This document shows positions 24,188 to 34,039 of a DNA stretch of 64,000 bases, piece after piece (position 1 is the stretch's first letter; every line of letters starts with the position of its first letter). The notes beneath the pieces are model-generated. The model had not been told where the DNA came from, made no database searches, and saw only the letters and a program-made list of their open reading frames with translations. This DNA comes from JALYYC01 sp963795805 (GTDB lineage Bacteria; Chloroflexota; Dormibacteria; CF-121). Both the position numbers and the translations under genes were made by a program. Location: positions 1,426,001-1,490,000 of the forward strand of contig CAWCIV010000004.1 in NCBI GenBank assembly GCA_963795805.1, read 5' to 3'.

Positions 24188-26583
24188 ACGCTGTCCTGCG
24201 CAAATGCCTCGCCGACCTGCGCCGGCGGAAAGTGCAGACGGCGGTCATTGCCCTGGTGCTTTTCCTGTCGAGCCTGTCGACGACCCTGGCCCTAACGCTG
24301 CTGGTCGAGACCGACGCGCCCTTCGACCGCGCGTTCGAACAGGCGGAGGGCGCGCACCTCGCGATGTCGTTCTCGGTGTCCGCCGTCAACGCGGCGCAGT
24401 TGCAGTCCACCGCGGCCGTCCCTGGCGTGGCGGCGGCTGTCGGACCGTGGCGGGTTGATCCGTGGGTGGTCCAGGGCCAGTTTGGCGACAGTATTCTGGC
24501 GCCGCTAGCCGGGCGCGATGGCCCCGGGGGACCGGTGGACCGCCTGACCTTGACGGCTGGACGCTGGGCGCAGGGGTCCGGCGAGGTCGTGCTCGCGCAG
24601 CGGCTCGCCGACAAACTCGGCCTGCAACCTGGCACCAGCATTCCCTCAGCCAGTGACAGCCCGATTCCCGCCATGCGGGTCGTGGGCATCGTCGCGTCTG
24701 TCGGGAATGGCCCGGATGCGTGGGCCCTGCCGGCCTCCGTTCCGCTCCTCAGTTCGCGCCAACCGGAGACTACCTACCTGATGGAATACCGTGTGGTCAA
24801 CGCCGGCACCCGGCAGCAGATCAAGGCGGTCGCCGATGCGATCACGAGCCGGTTGCCCTCCGGGGCGGTGATCGATTCGAGTAATTACCTCGACGCGAAG
24901 CTCAACGCCGACCGGACGACGGCGGTCATGATCCCATTCCTACTGGCCTTCAGCGTGTTTGCCCTGCTTGCGTCCGCCTTCATCATCGTCAACCTGGTCA
25001 GCGGCGCGGTCATCGCTGGGACGCGGGATATCGGGATCATGAAGTCAGTTGGGTTCACACCGGACCAGGTGGTCATGGTGCTGGCGGGCCAGATGCTGAT
25101 CCCGGCCATCATCGGATGCCTGGGGGGCCTGCCGCTTGGCATCCTACTGAGCCAGCCATTCCTGGCCGACACCGCGCACGCCTTCAACCTCCCACAAACG
25201 TTCGGCATCGCACCTGGCCCTGACGCCGCCGGCCTGGGCGCGATCCTCCTGATCGTGGTTATCACGACGATCCTGGCGTCGTTGGGGGCCGGCGGGATGA
25301 GCGCCGCCGCGGCTATCGCCGCCGGCACATCTCCAGCGGCACCCCCGCGGCGGCTTCGGATTCTCCTGCCCCCCTTGCGGGGGAAGGTTGGGTTGGGGAG
25401 TCTGTCACTCCCTCGGCCCGTAACCCTTGGTCTGTCAGAGTTTCTCGCGAGGCCAATGCGGTCGGCCATGACGATTGGCGCGATCGTGATTGGCGTGGCG
25501 ACCGTCACGTTCGCAATCGGACTCACGAGCTCGTTGCATCTGGTGCAGGCCGGAATCAGCCGAACCCAGCAAGTTCAAGTCGAGGTCTTCGGGGTGGGCG
25601 GCGGGAGCAAGGGTCCGGGCGGACCCGTCGCAGCCAGTCCAGGGGGACCACCGGTGGCGGGTCCAGGCTTAGCCGAGGCGCAACTTCAGTCGACGATCGC
25701 CGCCCAGCCGGGAACGGCCCGCTTCGTGGGCGAGCGCCAGCAGAACGTGACGGTCGCAGGCGCTGGCGAACCGGTTCCGCTCACCACGTATCGGGGCGAG
25801 TCGTCGTGGATCGGTTATCCGATCATCAGCGGGCGTTGGTTTCACGCCGCCGGCGAGGCTGTAGGACCCAGCAACTTCTTCAAGCGGACGGGCCACCGCG
25901 TCGGCGATGTCATTACTGCCACCCTCGAGAGCGGACAGCAAGTTCGGCTCACCCTCGTGGGCGAGATTTTCGACCAGCAAAACGACAACATCCTCTTGCG
26001 GGCCGACTGGGCCACGCTTCCCGGAAATCCGGCCGTCCAAAGCTACGAGATCCAGCTGAGGCCAGGGACCGATCAGCGAGCCTACGCCAGCGCGCTGCAA
26101 ACAGCCGATCCGGGTGTTGACGTGGGCGTTCGCGGACGCGACGGCATCGAGACGGCATTTCTGCTTATCGAAAGCACGCTCGGTGGGCTGGCGCTCATCC
26201 TGACGTTGATCGCGGCCGCGGGCGTCTTCAACACTGTCGTCCTGAACACACGGGAGAAGGCCCGCGACATCGCTATCCTGAAGGCGATCGGCATGACACC
26301 GCGCCAGGTTGTGACCATGGTGCTGGCATCAGTCGCCGTGCTTGGCATCCTCGGAGCCGTCGTCGGGATCCCGGCCGGGATCGCGCTGCATGCCAACATC
26401 CTGGTCCTCATGGGTCAGATTGCTTCCTCGACAGGGATCCCAAAGGCGTTTTTCCAGGTCTTCGGAATACCCATGCTGACCGGACTGGGCCTGGCGGGCA
26501 TCGCGATCGCGTTGCTGGGCGCGATGCTGCCGGCGCAGTGGGCCGCACAGTCGCGCGTCACCGAGGTGCTCCAGACGGAATAA
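24184..26583 (+). CDS. FtsX-family ABC transporter permease with repeat-derived segment
   Basis: This 799-residue permease has two FtsX/MacB-type core regions, as in exporters with fused repeats. There is an N-terminal helix (KVQTAVIALVLFLSSLSTTL) and extracytoplasmic domain, helices about 240-375, a second soluble domain (about 430-660) and three last helices (about 665-790). A C/G-rich repeat copy lies in frame at 25362-25401 and adds residues of the type LLPPLRGKVGLGSLS (about 393-407) to the loop before the second FtsX unit. GTG 24184 overlaps the ATPase stop. Likely partner of the NarL-type kinase/regulator divergent from it. Confidence 0.9.
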   Translation: MNAVLRKCLADLRRRKVQTAVIALVLFLSSLSTTLALTLLVETDAPFDRAFEQAEGAHLAMSFSVSAVNAAQLQSTAAVPGVAAAVGPWRVDPWVVQGQFGDSILAPLAGRDGPGGPVDRLTLTAGRWAQGSGEVVLAQRLADKLGLQPGTSIPSASDSPIPAMRVVGIVASVGNGPDAWALPASVPLLSSRQPETTYLMEYRVVNAGTRQQIKAVADAITSRLPSGAVIDSSNYLDAKLNADRTTAVMIPFLLAFSVFALLASAFIIVNLVSGAVIAGTRDIGIMKSVGFTPDQVVMVLAGQMLIPAIIGCLGGLPLGILLSQPFLADTAHAFNLPQTFGIAPGPDAAGLGAILLIVVITTILASLGAGGMSAAAAIAAGTSPAAPPRRLRILLPPLRGKVGLGSLSLPRPVTLGLSEFLARPMRSAMTIGAIVIGVATVTFAIGLTSSLHLVQAGISRTQQVQVEVFGVGGGSKGPGGPVAASPGGPPVAGPGLAEAQLQSTIAAQPGTARFVGERQQNVTVAGAGEPVPLTTYRGESSWIGYPIISGRWFHAAGEAVGPSNFFKRTGHRVGDVITATLESGQQVRLTLVGEIFDQQNDNILLRADWATLPGNPAVQSYEIQLRPGTDQRAYASALQTADPGVDVGVRGRDGIETAFLLIESTLGGLALILTLIAAAGVFNTVVLNTREKARDIAILKAIGMTPRQVVTMVLASVAVLGILGAVVGIPAGIALHANILVLMGQIASSTGIPKAFFQVFGIPMLTGLGLAGIAIALLGAMLPAQWAAQSRVTEVLQTE
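25362..25401 (+). repeat. Palindromic C/G-rich repeat inside the permease gene
   Basis: CCCCCCTTGCGGGGGAAGG followed by TTGGGTTGGGGA matches the intergenic repeat family, with a few changes. Its length keeps the permease reading frame open. Confidence 0.75.
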
Positions 26584-26672
26584 CATGCCTGGTCCGCTTG
26601 TGGGGCGGTTCGGGTGGAGGCCTCGTCGAGCGCCCGGCGTCGTTAGCCTCCCCAGTTGGGAAGCGCGAGCTC
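26584..26672. other. Convergent spacer, permease/rpoD
   Basis: This stretch of 89 bases between two convergent stops. It is GC-rich with weak inverted complementarity. No intrinsic terminator with a U-tract was seen. Confidence 0.3.
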
Positions 26673-27806
<1,134 letters not shown>

Positions 27807-27918
27807 GAAGTTTTCTTACCCAAGTTTGACGTATTCACGCATGCTACGTCCAGCATCATTTGGATTGTGATGCGAGCGCTATCAGATCTTAGGTAATCGG
27901 CCGCGCCCTAATTGGCCG
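27807..27918 (-). promoter_or_regulatory. Leader/promoter region of rpoD
   Basis: This stretch is more A/T-rich than its surroundings and lies directly upstream of the rpoD GTG. It follows the end of the small helical genes on the same strand. It most likely contains an rpoD promoter, but I cannot pick specific boxes. Confidence 0.35.
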
Positions 27919-28260
27919 CTAATTGACTTTGCGTGAAGTGAATTGCCGCTCTCTGGCTACCTGAGCGGCCCGAGCCAGCCAGAAGGCCAACCGCTCCTCG
28001 TAGTGGGCGAGCTGCCGCCGGATGATCGCCAGGTCGATGCCCCGGATCTCGGCCGCCGCCACCAATTCGATCGCCGGCAGACGCCCCAGCAGATCCGCGA
28101 GGAGCCGCTCCTTGTAGGCAGTCAGCTCGCTGTAGACGGCGATCCAGTGCTCGATCTCCTCCGGTCGGTTTGACTCCGCCGGTTCGCCATTCAACCGGCG
28201 GGCCGGATCGATCGCCTCGCCGGCCAGAAGCCGGTGTTCCTCGTTGTGGAACGGGCTCAC
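27919..28260 (-). CDS. Small helical protein, tandem paralogue 2
   Basis: This 113-residue charged helical protein matches the next gene upstream in its core: EIEHWIAVYSELTAYKERLL against DTVHWIKAYTELLEFKDRLL, then EIRGIDLAIIRRQLAHYEER against EIRDLDLTLIEIQRTRYRSR. The family is unknown to me. GTG 28260 overlaps the TGA of the paralogue (GTGA), so the two are translationally coupled and probably form a heteromer. They lie immediately upstream of rpoD on the same strand. Confidence 0.7.
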   Translation of the reverse strand: MSPFHNEEHRLLAGEAIDPARRLNGEPAESNRPEEIEHWIAVYSELTAYKERLLADLLGRLPAIELVAAAEIRGIDLAIIRRQLAHYEERLAFWLARAAQVARERQFTSRKVN

Positions 28261-28592
28261 CCGGGCGCGGTCTTCTTTGCCAATAGCCTGGCCTTACGGT
28301 CCTCCCAGAAGTTGAGTCGAGAGCGGTATCGGGTACGTTGGATCTCGATCAGCGTGAGGTCCAGGTCCCGGATCTCGCGGCCTGCTGGTGCAGAGAGGGT
28401 CTTAATCCCGGACTCCATGTCGAGGAGCAGCCTGTCCTTGAATTCGAGCAGCTCGGTGTAGGCCTTGATCCAGTGGACGGTGTCTTCAAGGGCGAGCGTC
28501 GTCGGGTCTTCGCCGTACATCAGGCGATCGGGATTCATCACGCGAGTGGCCAAGTCGACACTCTTGCCGTTTTTCCTATCGACGTCTGGCAT
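28257..28592 (-). CDS. Small helical protein, tandem paralogue 1
   Basis: This protein of about 111 residues starts from the ATG at 28592, preceded by AGGTGG at workable spacing; ATG 28616 is a longer option. The core HWIKAYTELLEFKDRLLLDM (about 43-62) and the LTLIEIQRTRYRSRLNFWED segment are shared with the following gene. It is predicted soluble, with two long helices joined by a short turn. Unknown function. Coupled to its paralogue by a 4-base overlap. Confidence 0.7.
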   Translation of the reverse strand: MPDVDRKNGKSVDLATRVMNPDRLMYGEDPTTLALEDTVHWIKAYTELLEFKDRLLLDMESGIKTLSAPAGREIRDLDLTLIEIQRTRYRSRLNFWEDRKARLLAKKTAPG

Positions 28593-28788
28593 TGCACTAA
28601 CCACCTGCCACCCCATGATTTGCCGACCCTGACAGTCTGGAGTTCGAGCGCTATCTCGAACTGGAGGGCACAAGGCGCCCGAATGGTGACTCGAGCTTAC
28701 ACCGGGAGTCGCGCGCGTGCCGCTTAAACGGACCCAATCTTCGAAAGATCATCAGATCGAATGACCCTGCCGTTTCGTGAGGCCGTGA
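28593..28788. other. Intergenic region upstream of the helical pair
   Basis: No gene was recognised. It should hold the promoter for the minus-strand pair and possibly rpoD. The stretch around 28735-28765 is the most A/T-rich. No operator was identified. Confidence 0.3.
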
Positions 28789-28818
28789 GGAGGCATCCCC
28801 GTCGCCGGGAATGCCTCC
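28789..28818. terminator. Strong hairpin after the beta-propeller gene
   Basis: Arms at 28789-28800 and 28807-28818 pair over 12 bp with one G-U-type mismatch and a 6-base loop. It lies 38 bases beyond the stop of the minus-strand gene at 28857. Neither strand has a T-tract, so it may be a pause or mRNA-stabilising hairpin rather than a full intrinsic terminator. Confidence 0.5.
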
Positions 28819-28856
28819 ACGTCTCAATCATCCACTCGGATGAGTCGGCCCGGTTG

Positions 28857-30002
28857 CTAGAAGGCCGCGATGCCCTCCTGGCTCCCGCCATTCGGGATCA
28901 GGTACAACGCAACCGGGGTCAGCGAACCATCGCCGTTGACCGCGAAGGCGCGAACCGAGGCACTACCGCCGCTTTGCGCGTAGAGGAAGTGCTGATCGGC
29001 GGAGACCGCCATGTCGACGGCGCCCGGGATGCCCGCCGCGGCCACCGGGTTCACCAGGACCACCGTGCCGTTGTTGGTGATCTGGTACTGACTGAGCGTT
29101 CCACTACCGGCATTCGCCGCGTAGTAGTTGCCCCGCGCGCTCGCAACCCAGCAGGCCGCCGCCTGTCCGTCGGGAGCGCCAAAGCTGACAAGCCCCAGCG
29201 TGTCATCGGCGTTGACCTGATAGGTCGAAACATTGCCGAAGCCTGCGTTGACGAGCACCAGCCGGCCGGCTGGATCGAAGACGAAGGCGAACGCGTTGCC
29301 GCCAACCGTGGTCGTCACGGGAGCAGCCGACAGGCGACCGTTGCGGAGCACATCGAAGATGTCGATGCCGCCACCATCACTGCCTTTCAGCGACACCGCC
29401 AGGTCCCGGCCGTCGGGCGTGAAGCCAACCTGCGCTGGCGCCGAGAGGAAGAACGGCGGGTTGGCATTGGGGAGACTGAGCGAGCGAACCGAACCCTCGA
29501 TTGGATGCAGCCGGGTGCCCGCGATGCGATAGCCCGAGACGAAGCCTGGGCCGCCGGCGTCGAGGACGTAGACCAGGTTTTCGTGGACGGTGATACTGGA
29601 GGGGAATGGGCCGCCCGAGCTGATCACCTGGTTCAAATGCAGTCGGTCGCCATTGACGCCGAAGACCGAAACCGAGTCGCTGCCGGCGTTGGGCGCGAAG
29701 AGCAGCGCGTGCTCGGCGTCGTAAACGAGCGAACTCTGCGACGCGAGTGGGTCGACGGCAGCGCCGGTCTCGCGGCCGCCCCGGCCGCCGGTCGGGTAGG
29801 TCGCCGAATAACTCAGCGAGCCATCACCATGGCGCGCGTAGGCGACGATTGAGTTTCCTGTCGGATCGTTCGTCTGGACGAAGACCGCATGATCGGCGCC
29901 GCGCGTTGGCTCCTCAGCATTGGCCAGCACGGCGGGTGCCGCCACCAGGGCCGTCGCCGCGGCGCCAATAACTACACCGAGTCGGATCAGATGATGTCGC
30001 AT
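28857..30002 (-). CDS. Secreted beta-propeller protein (lactonase-like fold)
   Basis: This 381-residue protein has a signal peptide (MRHHLIRLGVVIGAAATALVA to about residue 28, cleavage near VLANAEEP). A seven-bladed propeller follows, built of repeats such as DHAVFVQTNDPTGNSIVAYAR, LLFAPNAGSDSVSVFGVNG, LVYVLDAGGPGFVSGYRI and YYAANAGSGTLSQYQI. The pattern is that of the 6-phosphogluconolactonase-like/YncE family; many secreted members have no known enzyme activity. AAGGAGGAACC directly before the ATG at 30002 fixes the start; a longer frame to 30092 has no signal-peptide logic. Confidence 0.88.
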   Translation of the reverse strand: MRHHLIRLGVVIGAAATALVAAPAVLANAEEPTRGADHAVFVQTNDPTGNSIVAYARHGDGSLSYSATYPTGGRGGRETGAAVDPLASQSSLVYDAEHALLFAPNAGSDSVSVFGVNGDRLHLNQVISSGGPFPSSITVHENLVYVLDAGGPGFVSGYRIAGTRLHPIEGSVRSLSLPNANPPFFLSAPAQVGFTPDGRDLAVSLKGSDGGGIDIFDVLRNGRLSAAPVTTTVGGNAFAFVFDPAGRLVLVNAGFGNVSTYQVNADDTLGLVSFGAPDGQAAACWVASARGNYYAANAGSGTLSQYQITNNGTVVLVNPVAAAGIPGAVDMAVSADQHFLYAQSGGSASVRAFAVNGDGSLTPVALYLIPNGGSQEGIAAF

Positions 30003-30092
30003 GGTTCCTCCTTGGGTACCGGGTTGATCTGACCCGGAGCCTAGAGAGGCTGGATGACTGGCGGATGACGCGTCGTCATCCAATCGACACAA

Positions 30093-31163
30093 TCAAACCG
30101 GAACGCTGAACCAGAAGCGCGTCAGCCCCGCTGACGAGTCGGCGCCGACCTGCCCGCCGGTCGCTTCGACCAGTTGTTTGACGATGGCGAGGCCAATGCC
30201 AGCCCCGCCGCGGGCGCGGTCGCGCGATTTCTCGACCCGATAGAAGCGCTCGAAGATCCGTGGCAGGTCCTGCGGCGGGATACCGTCACCGGTGTTGGCA
30301 ATCGTCACCAACGCATCAGACCGTCGGGCTTCGGCGGCAACCGTCACCACACCGCCGTCGGGGGTGTATCGCGATGCGTTTTGGAGTAGGTTCGCTAATA
30401 CCTGGGCGAGATGGTCCGCCTGCGCTCGCGCCGGCAACTGATCAGGCACACGCAGCCGCAGGGTGATTTCCTTTCGCTCGAACGATGGCCGCGCCAGCTC
30501 GACCGCCGACCGGACTGCCTGGGCTAAGTCGATCGCCTCAAGCGCCGCTGCCGTCGCCGAGTCCGTATTCGCCAGCGATTCCAGCGAGCGTGAAAGCCGG
30601 GCAAGGCGGTCGACCTCTTCCTGTAGCGATTGAAATTGCTCCGTGCTTGGAGCGATGACGCCGTCACGGAGCGCCTCGAGGTACCCGTGCAGGTTCGTCA
30701 GCGGAGTGCTGAGCTCGTGGGCGGCGTTGGCAATGAACTCGCGTCGCAATCGCTCCTGGTCCTCCAGGCCTTCCGCCATCTGGTTGAAGGAGTCGGCCAG
30801 CGACGCAACCTCCTCCGGTCCCGTGCGCGTCACCCGTGCGTGGTATTCGCCCGCGGCAACCCGGCGTGCGGCGCGCCCGATCTCTTCCAGCGGTCGCGCG
30901 AAGCGCATCGCCAGCAACGAGGCCAGCAGCACGCTGATGGCGATCGCGATGAGCGCGGCGATGATGAAGACCGCCGCCACGCTGTGGTTGAACATGTCCC
31001 GTGCGAAGCTGGCCGACTGCCCCGACTGCACCATCAGGCTGCTGAAGGTTGCCTGCGCCACGCCGAGCACGCCAATCGCCAGGACGAGCAGCGCGGCGCC
31101 GGTCACCGCGAGCGAGAGCAGGGCAACCCGAGCGGTGATGCCGCTCAGGCGGGGAAGCCTCAT
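30093..31163 (-). CDS. Sensor histidine kinase with HAMP domain
   Basis: This 356-residue kinase has two membrane helices (about 14-38 and 62-86) around a short extracytoplasmic loop and a HAMP domain (about 88-138). HisKA has ANAAHELSTPLTNLHG with His149; the usual ELRTP reads ELSTP here. The ATPase domain has NLLQNASRYTPDGG, NTGDGIPPQDLPRIFERFYR and GAGIGLAIVKQLV. The regulator upstream (31160-31864) overlaps its start by 4 bases. The signal is unknown. The beta-propeller gene follows on the same strand, 90 bases on, and may be a target. Confidence 0.93.
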   Translation of the reverse strand: MRLPRLSGITARVALLSLAVTGAALLVLAIGVLGVAQATFSSLMVQSGQSASFARDMFNHSVAAVFIIAALIAIAISVLLASLLAMRFARPLEEIGRAARRVAAGEYHARVTRTGPEEVASLADSFNQMAEGLEDQERLRREFIANAAHELSTPLTNLHGYLEALRDGVIAPSTEQFQSLQEEVDRLARLSRSLESLANTDSATAAALEAIDLAQAVRSAVELARPSFERKEITLRLRVPDQLPARAQADHLAQVLANLLQNASRYTPDGGVVTVAAEARRSDALVTIANTGDGIPPQDLPRIFERFYRVEKSRDRARGGAGIGLAIVKQLVEATGGQVGADSSAGLTRFWFSVPV

Positions 31164-31864
31164 CGCCCCTTGTCCATGACCGCGCGGTATCCGGCCCCGC
31201 GCACGGTCGCGATATAGCGCGCTCGTTCGGCAGCCTCCCCGAGCTTTTCCCGCAGCCTTCCCACGTGCACATCAATGGTGCGCTCGAGCGCGTCCCCCTG
31301 CACCGGCCCATAGAGCGCGTCGAGGAGAGCCTGACGCGTCAGGACCCGCCCTTCCGCCTGAACCAGCGCGGTCAATAGTCGGAACTCCGCGGCGGTCAGC
31401 CCGATCGCTCGGGCCCCGCGCCGCACCTCGTACCGGTCCTGGTCGATCAATAGGTCGCCATGCGCGAGGACTCCACGGACGGCAGGCTTCCCCTGGTCAT
31501 GCTCCGCCCGGCGCAACACGGCTTTGACCCGGACAACGAGCTCAGCAGGGGAGAAGGGCTTGACCAGGTAGTCGTCGGCACCTTCATGGATCCCATAGAC
31601 GCGATCCGCCGTCGTTCCACGAGCGGAGAGCATGACGATGGGAACGTCCGATCGCTCGCGAACAAGGCGCATCAGGGCGAGCCCATCCAGTTCGGGCAGC
31701 ATCAAATCGAGGACGATCAACCGGGGTTGCGAATCGGCCACCGCTTTGAGCGCGGCGTTCCCGTCGGCGGCCGTCACCACGGGAAAACCCTCGCGCTCCA
31801 GGTAGGTGCGGACGAGCGTCACGATCTTGGGATCGTCGTCGACGACCAGGATGGGAGCGTTCAC
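31160..31864 (-). CDS. OmpR/PhoB-family response regulator
   Basis: This 234-residue regulator has a receiver with DDD (9-11), Asp53 in LDLMLPELDG and VKPFSPAEL. The winged helix (about 135-230) has LTAAEFRLLTALVQAEGR and ERTIDVHVGRLREKLGEA. It is the first gene of the pair with the HAMP kinase, coupled by a 4-base overlap. Start ATG 31864. Confidence 0.94.
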   Translation of the reverse strand: MNAPILVVDDDPKIVTLVRTYLEREGFPVVTAADGNAALKAVADSQPRLIVLDLMLPELDGLALMRLVRERSDVPIVMLSARGTTADRVYGIHEGADDYLVKPFSPAELVVRVKAVLRRAEHDQGKPAVRGVLAHGDLLIDQDRYEVRRGARAIGLTAAEFRLLTALVQAEGRVLTRQALLDALYGPVQGDALERTIDVHVGRLREKLGEAAERARYIATVRGAGYRAVMDKGR

Positions 31865-31947
31865 GGCGGCGTCAACCTGAGGAGAAGCCTAAGGACTCAG
31901 TGTGACGCCCGCATGAAGCGGCAGGTTGGCCCGGCTAGACTGTAGCC

Positions 31948-32487
31948 GTGCGCCCCCTGTCCGAGGTCGCCGGAGAGGAGCTCCTCTGGGTTCAGCCGGC
32001 TGCGCGCAAGCGGGTTCACGAGCTCCGCGCGAGCGACGAAGTCGTCGCCACCCTCAGCTTCCAGCGCGGCTCCCTCGCCGACGCGATCGCGGCCGACGGC
32101 CACTGGACCTTCAAGCGGCAGGGCTTCTGGCATCCGCGGGTCACCGCTCGAGTCGCGGGATCCGAGACGGACCTCGCGCAGTTTCGTCCGCACTGGATGG
32201 GCGGCGGCACGCTCGAATCTCCTGACGGTCGGACGACCCGGCTGACATCGGCAAACCTCTGGCAAACCGAATGGGTCTGGCAGGAGTCCGACCTGGCCCT
32301 GATCCGATTCAAGGGCCGCCACGGCATGCTGAAGGCCAATGGCTCCGTGGCGATCGTTCCCGAGGCGTTGAGCCGTCCTGACCTGGCGCTGCTTGTCCTC
32401 CTCGGCTGGTACCTGATCCTCCTGTATGCGGAGGACGCCGCGGCCGCCAGCGCGGGCGCCACCGTTGCTGTCGTCGCGTCCAGTTAG
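31948..32487 (+). CDS. Conserved hypothetical protein with hydrophobic C-terminus
   Basis: This 179-residue protein opens VRPLSEVAGEELLWVQPAARKR and VHELRASDEVVATLSF, then beta strands rich in W and F (HWTFKRQGFWHPRVTARV, GHWTFK). Near the C-terminus is a membrane-type segment LALLVLLGWYLILLY (about 147-161). The strand pattern resembles the Tubby/LURP-like beta-barrel group of lipid-interacting proteins, but this is only a fold guess. The GTG start at 31948 lies 83 bases from the divergent regulator gene. The next membrane-protein gene follows within 7 bases. Confidence 0.65.
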   Translation: MRPLSEVAGEELLWVQPAARKRVHELRASDEVVATLSFQRGSLADAIAADGHWTFKRQGFWHPRVTARVAGSETDLAQFRPHWMGGGTLESPDGRTTRLTSANLWQTEWVWQESDLALIRFKGRHGMLKANGSVAIVPEALSRPDLALLVLLGWYLILLYAEDAAAASAGATVAVVASS

Positions 32488-32494
32488 CCAACCG

Positions 32495-32893
32495 ATGACG
32501 CGCGTTCGCGCGCTGGCCTTCCTGACGATCGGCGTGCTGCTCATTTACCAACTGGTCCACCTGGCGTCCGAGGACTGCAGCGGACCCGGATGCGAATGGT
32601 TCATCCCGTTCTCCATTTACCTACCGCTCACCGCCTTCGCGCTGGCCGTGATCACCGGCGTCCGTGGCATCCAGGCGACCGCACCCCGCTCGCCGTTGCG
32701 CGCCATCCTCGCGGTGGCCCTTGTGATTTCGGTCATTGGCCCCTTCGCCGCCGTCATCCTGTTGCGCAACAGCCCGGACCTGGTTGTGCCGATCGCGACC
32801 GTGCTTGTACTGGTGGCGCCGGTTGCGGCCCTGATCGCGGACGCCGTCGATCGGCATCGATCCCAGACGCGCGCCGACAAGGCGGCTTTATGA
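32495..32893 (+). CDS. Small multi-pass membrane protein of unknown function
   Basis: This 132-residue protein has four hydrophobic segments (ALAFLTIGVLLIYQLVHL; SIYLPLTAFALAVITGV; ILAVALVISVIGPFAAVIL; VPIATVLVLVAPVAALIA) and an extracytoplasmic CSGPGCEW loop between the first two, whose two Cys could form a disulfide. The ATG at 32495 comes 7 bases after the preceding stop. Its 3' end overlaps the convergent kinase gene by 6 bases. Confidence 0.6.
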   Translation: MTRVRALAFLTIGVLLIYQLVHLASEDCSGPGCEWFIPFSIYLPLTAFALAVITGVRGIQATAPRSPLRAILAVALVISVIGPFAAVILLRNSPDLVVPIATVLVLVAPVAALIADAVDRHRSQTRADKAAL

Positions 32894-34039
32894 GGTCTTC
32901 GGCAGCGTAAATCGAATCGTCGTGCCGGCGCCCGGCTGACTTTCGGCCGTGATGGTGCCGCCGTGGGCCGTCACAACATCCTTTGCGATGGCGAGCCCGA
33001 GCCCGGACCCCGTCGAATCGGTGCCTCGCACGAAGCGGTCGAAGATCCGCGGCAGGAGGTCGGGCGCGATGCCCGCGCCTGAGTCCCGCACCGAAACAGC
33101 AACAGCATCGGCAGCGGGCTCGGCGCTAACCGTGATCGAGCCGCCGGTCGGCGTGTGGGCCAGCGCGTTGCCGATCAGATTGCCGACTACGCTGCGGATC
33201 CGGACCGGGTCGGCATTGACGGTCGGCAACCCGGCCGGCACATCCGCCCGGAGGCTCACACTTTTCGCTTGAGCTTGCGGCTGGAACGATGCGACGGAGT
33301 CCGAAATCAGCACCGCCAGGTCGACCGGCTCGCGATTGAGCTTCAGGTTCCCGGTCTCGGCCAGCGCCAGCGTCCGCAGGTCATCGACCAACCGCTCCAG
33401 TGTCTGGGTGGCCTCCACGATCGGCGTGATGTGGGCGGCATCGCCGGGATAGAGGCCATCTGCGATCCCTTCCGCCTGGCCGCGGATGATCGAAAGCGGG
33501 GTCCGGAGTTCGTGGGTGACGTCGGCGAGGAATGACCGGCGCTGCTTTTCGTTGGCCTCGAGGCGCTCGGACATGGCATTGAACGCCCGCGCGACCGAGC
33601 GCATATCGGGAGAACCCCACTCAGGCACACGCACGGTATAGTCGCCGTCCTGGATATGTCCGGCCGCCTCGATCAGGCTCCCGACCGGCCGCGTAAAGCG
33701 CCGAATGCGTCGGACGACAAGAACAACGCCACCAATCGCGAGCAGAAGGAAAAAGATCGGGAACCCGGGACCATGATTGCCCGTGTGCACCCCGCCGACG
33801 GCGTTTCCGGCGACCCAGACGCCAAGCGTGCCGGCGACACCTGCCAGGAAGACGACGCCGAACAGCAAGAGAACGAACTGCCGCACGAAGCGGGGCCGGC
33901 CGCGGCTCCATGGCGGGCGCGTCGGTGGCCAGGGCTCACCTTCCGGCCACCACGGTGGGCGTTCGCGGGACTGGTGCCGCCACGGCGAACCCTCGCGCCG
34001 TCCGCGCCATCGATCCCGACCTGGCTCCTGCTCGCTCAT
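32888..34039 (-). CDS. Sensor histidine kinase with HAMP domain (BaeS-like)
   Basis: This 383-residue kinase has an unusually Trp/Pro/Arg-rich cytoplasmic N-terminus (about 1-52, with PPWWPEGEPWPPTRPPWSRG), then two membrane helices (about 53-80 and 92-112). HAMP spans about 112-165, HisKA has LADVTHELRTPLSIIRG with His176, and the ATPase domain has NLIGNALAHTPTGG, DSGAGIAPDLLPRIFDRF and GSGLGLAIAKDVV. The regulator gene upstream overlaps it by 4 bases. The small membrane protein encoded upstream of the regulator may be its sensing partner or target. Confidence 0.93.
   Translation of the reverse strand: MSEQEPGRDRWRGRREGSPWRHQSRERPPWWPEGEPWPPTRPPWSRGRPRFVRQFVLLLFGVVFLAGVAGTLGVWVAGNAVGGVHTGNHGPGFPIFFLLLAIGGVVLVVRRIRRFTRPVGSLIEAAGHIQDGDYTVRVPEWGSPDMRSVARAFNAMSERLEANEKQRRSFLADVTHELRTPLSIIRGQAEGIADGLYPGDAAHITPIVEATQTLERLVDDLRTLALAETGNLKLNREPVDLAVLISDSVASFQPQAQAKSVSLRADVPAGLPTVNADPVRIRSVVGNLIGNALAHTPTGGSITVSAEPAADAVAVSVRDSGAGIAPDLLPRIFDRFVRGTDSTGSGLGLAIAKDVVTAHGGTITAESQPGAGTTIRFTLPKTS

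Noticed and set aside
28761..29852. 363-residue plus-strand frame
   Set aside because: Antisense to the beta-propeller gene, of low-complexity Arg/Ala/Gly composition and without motifs.
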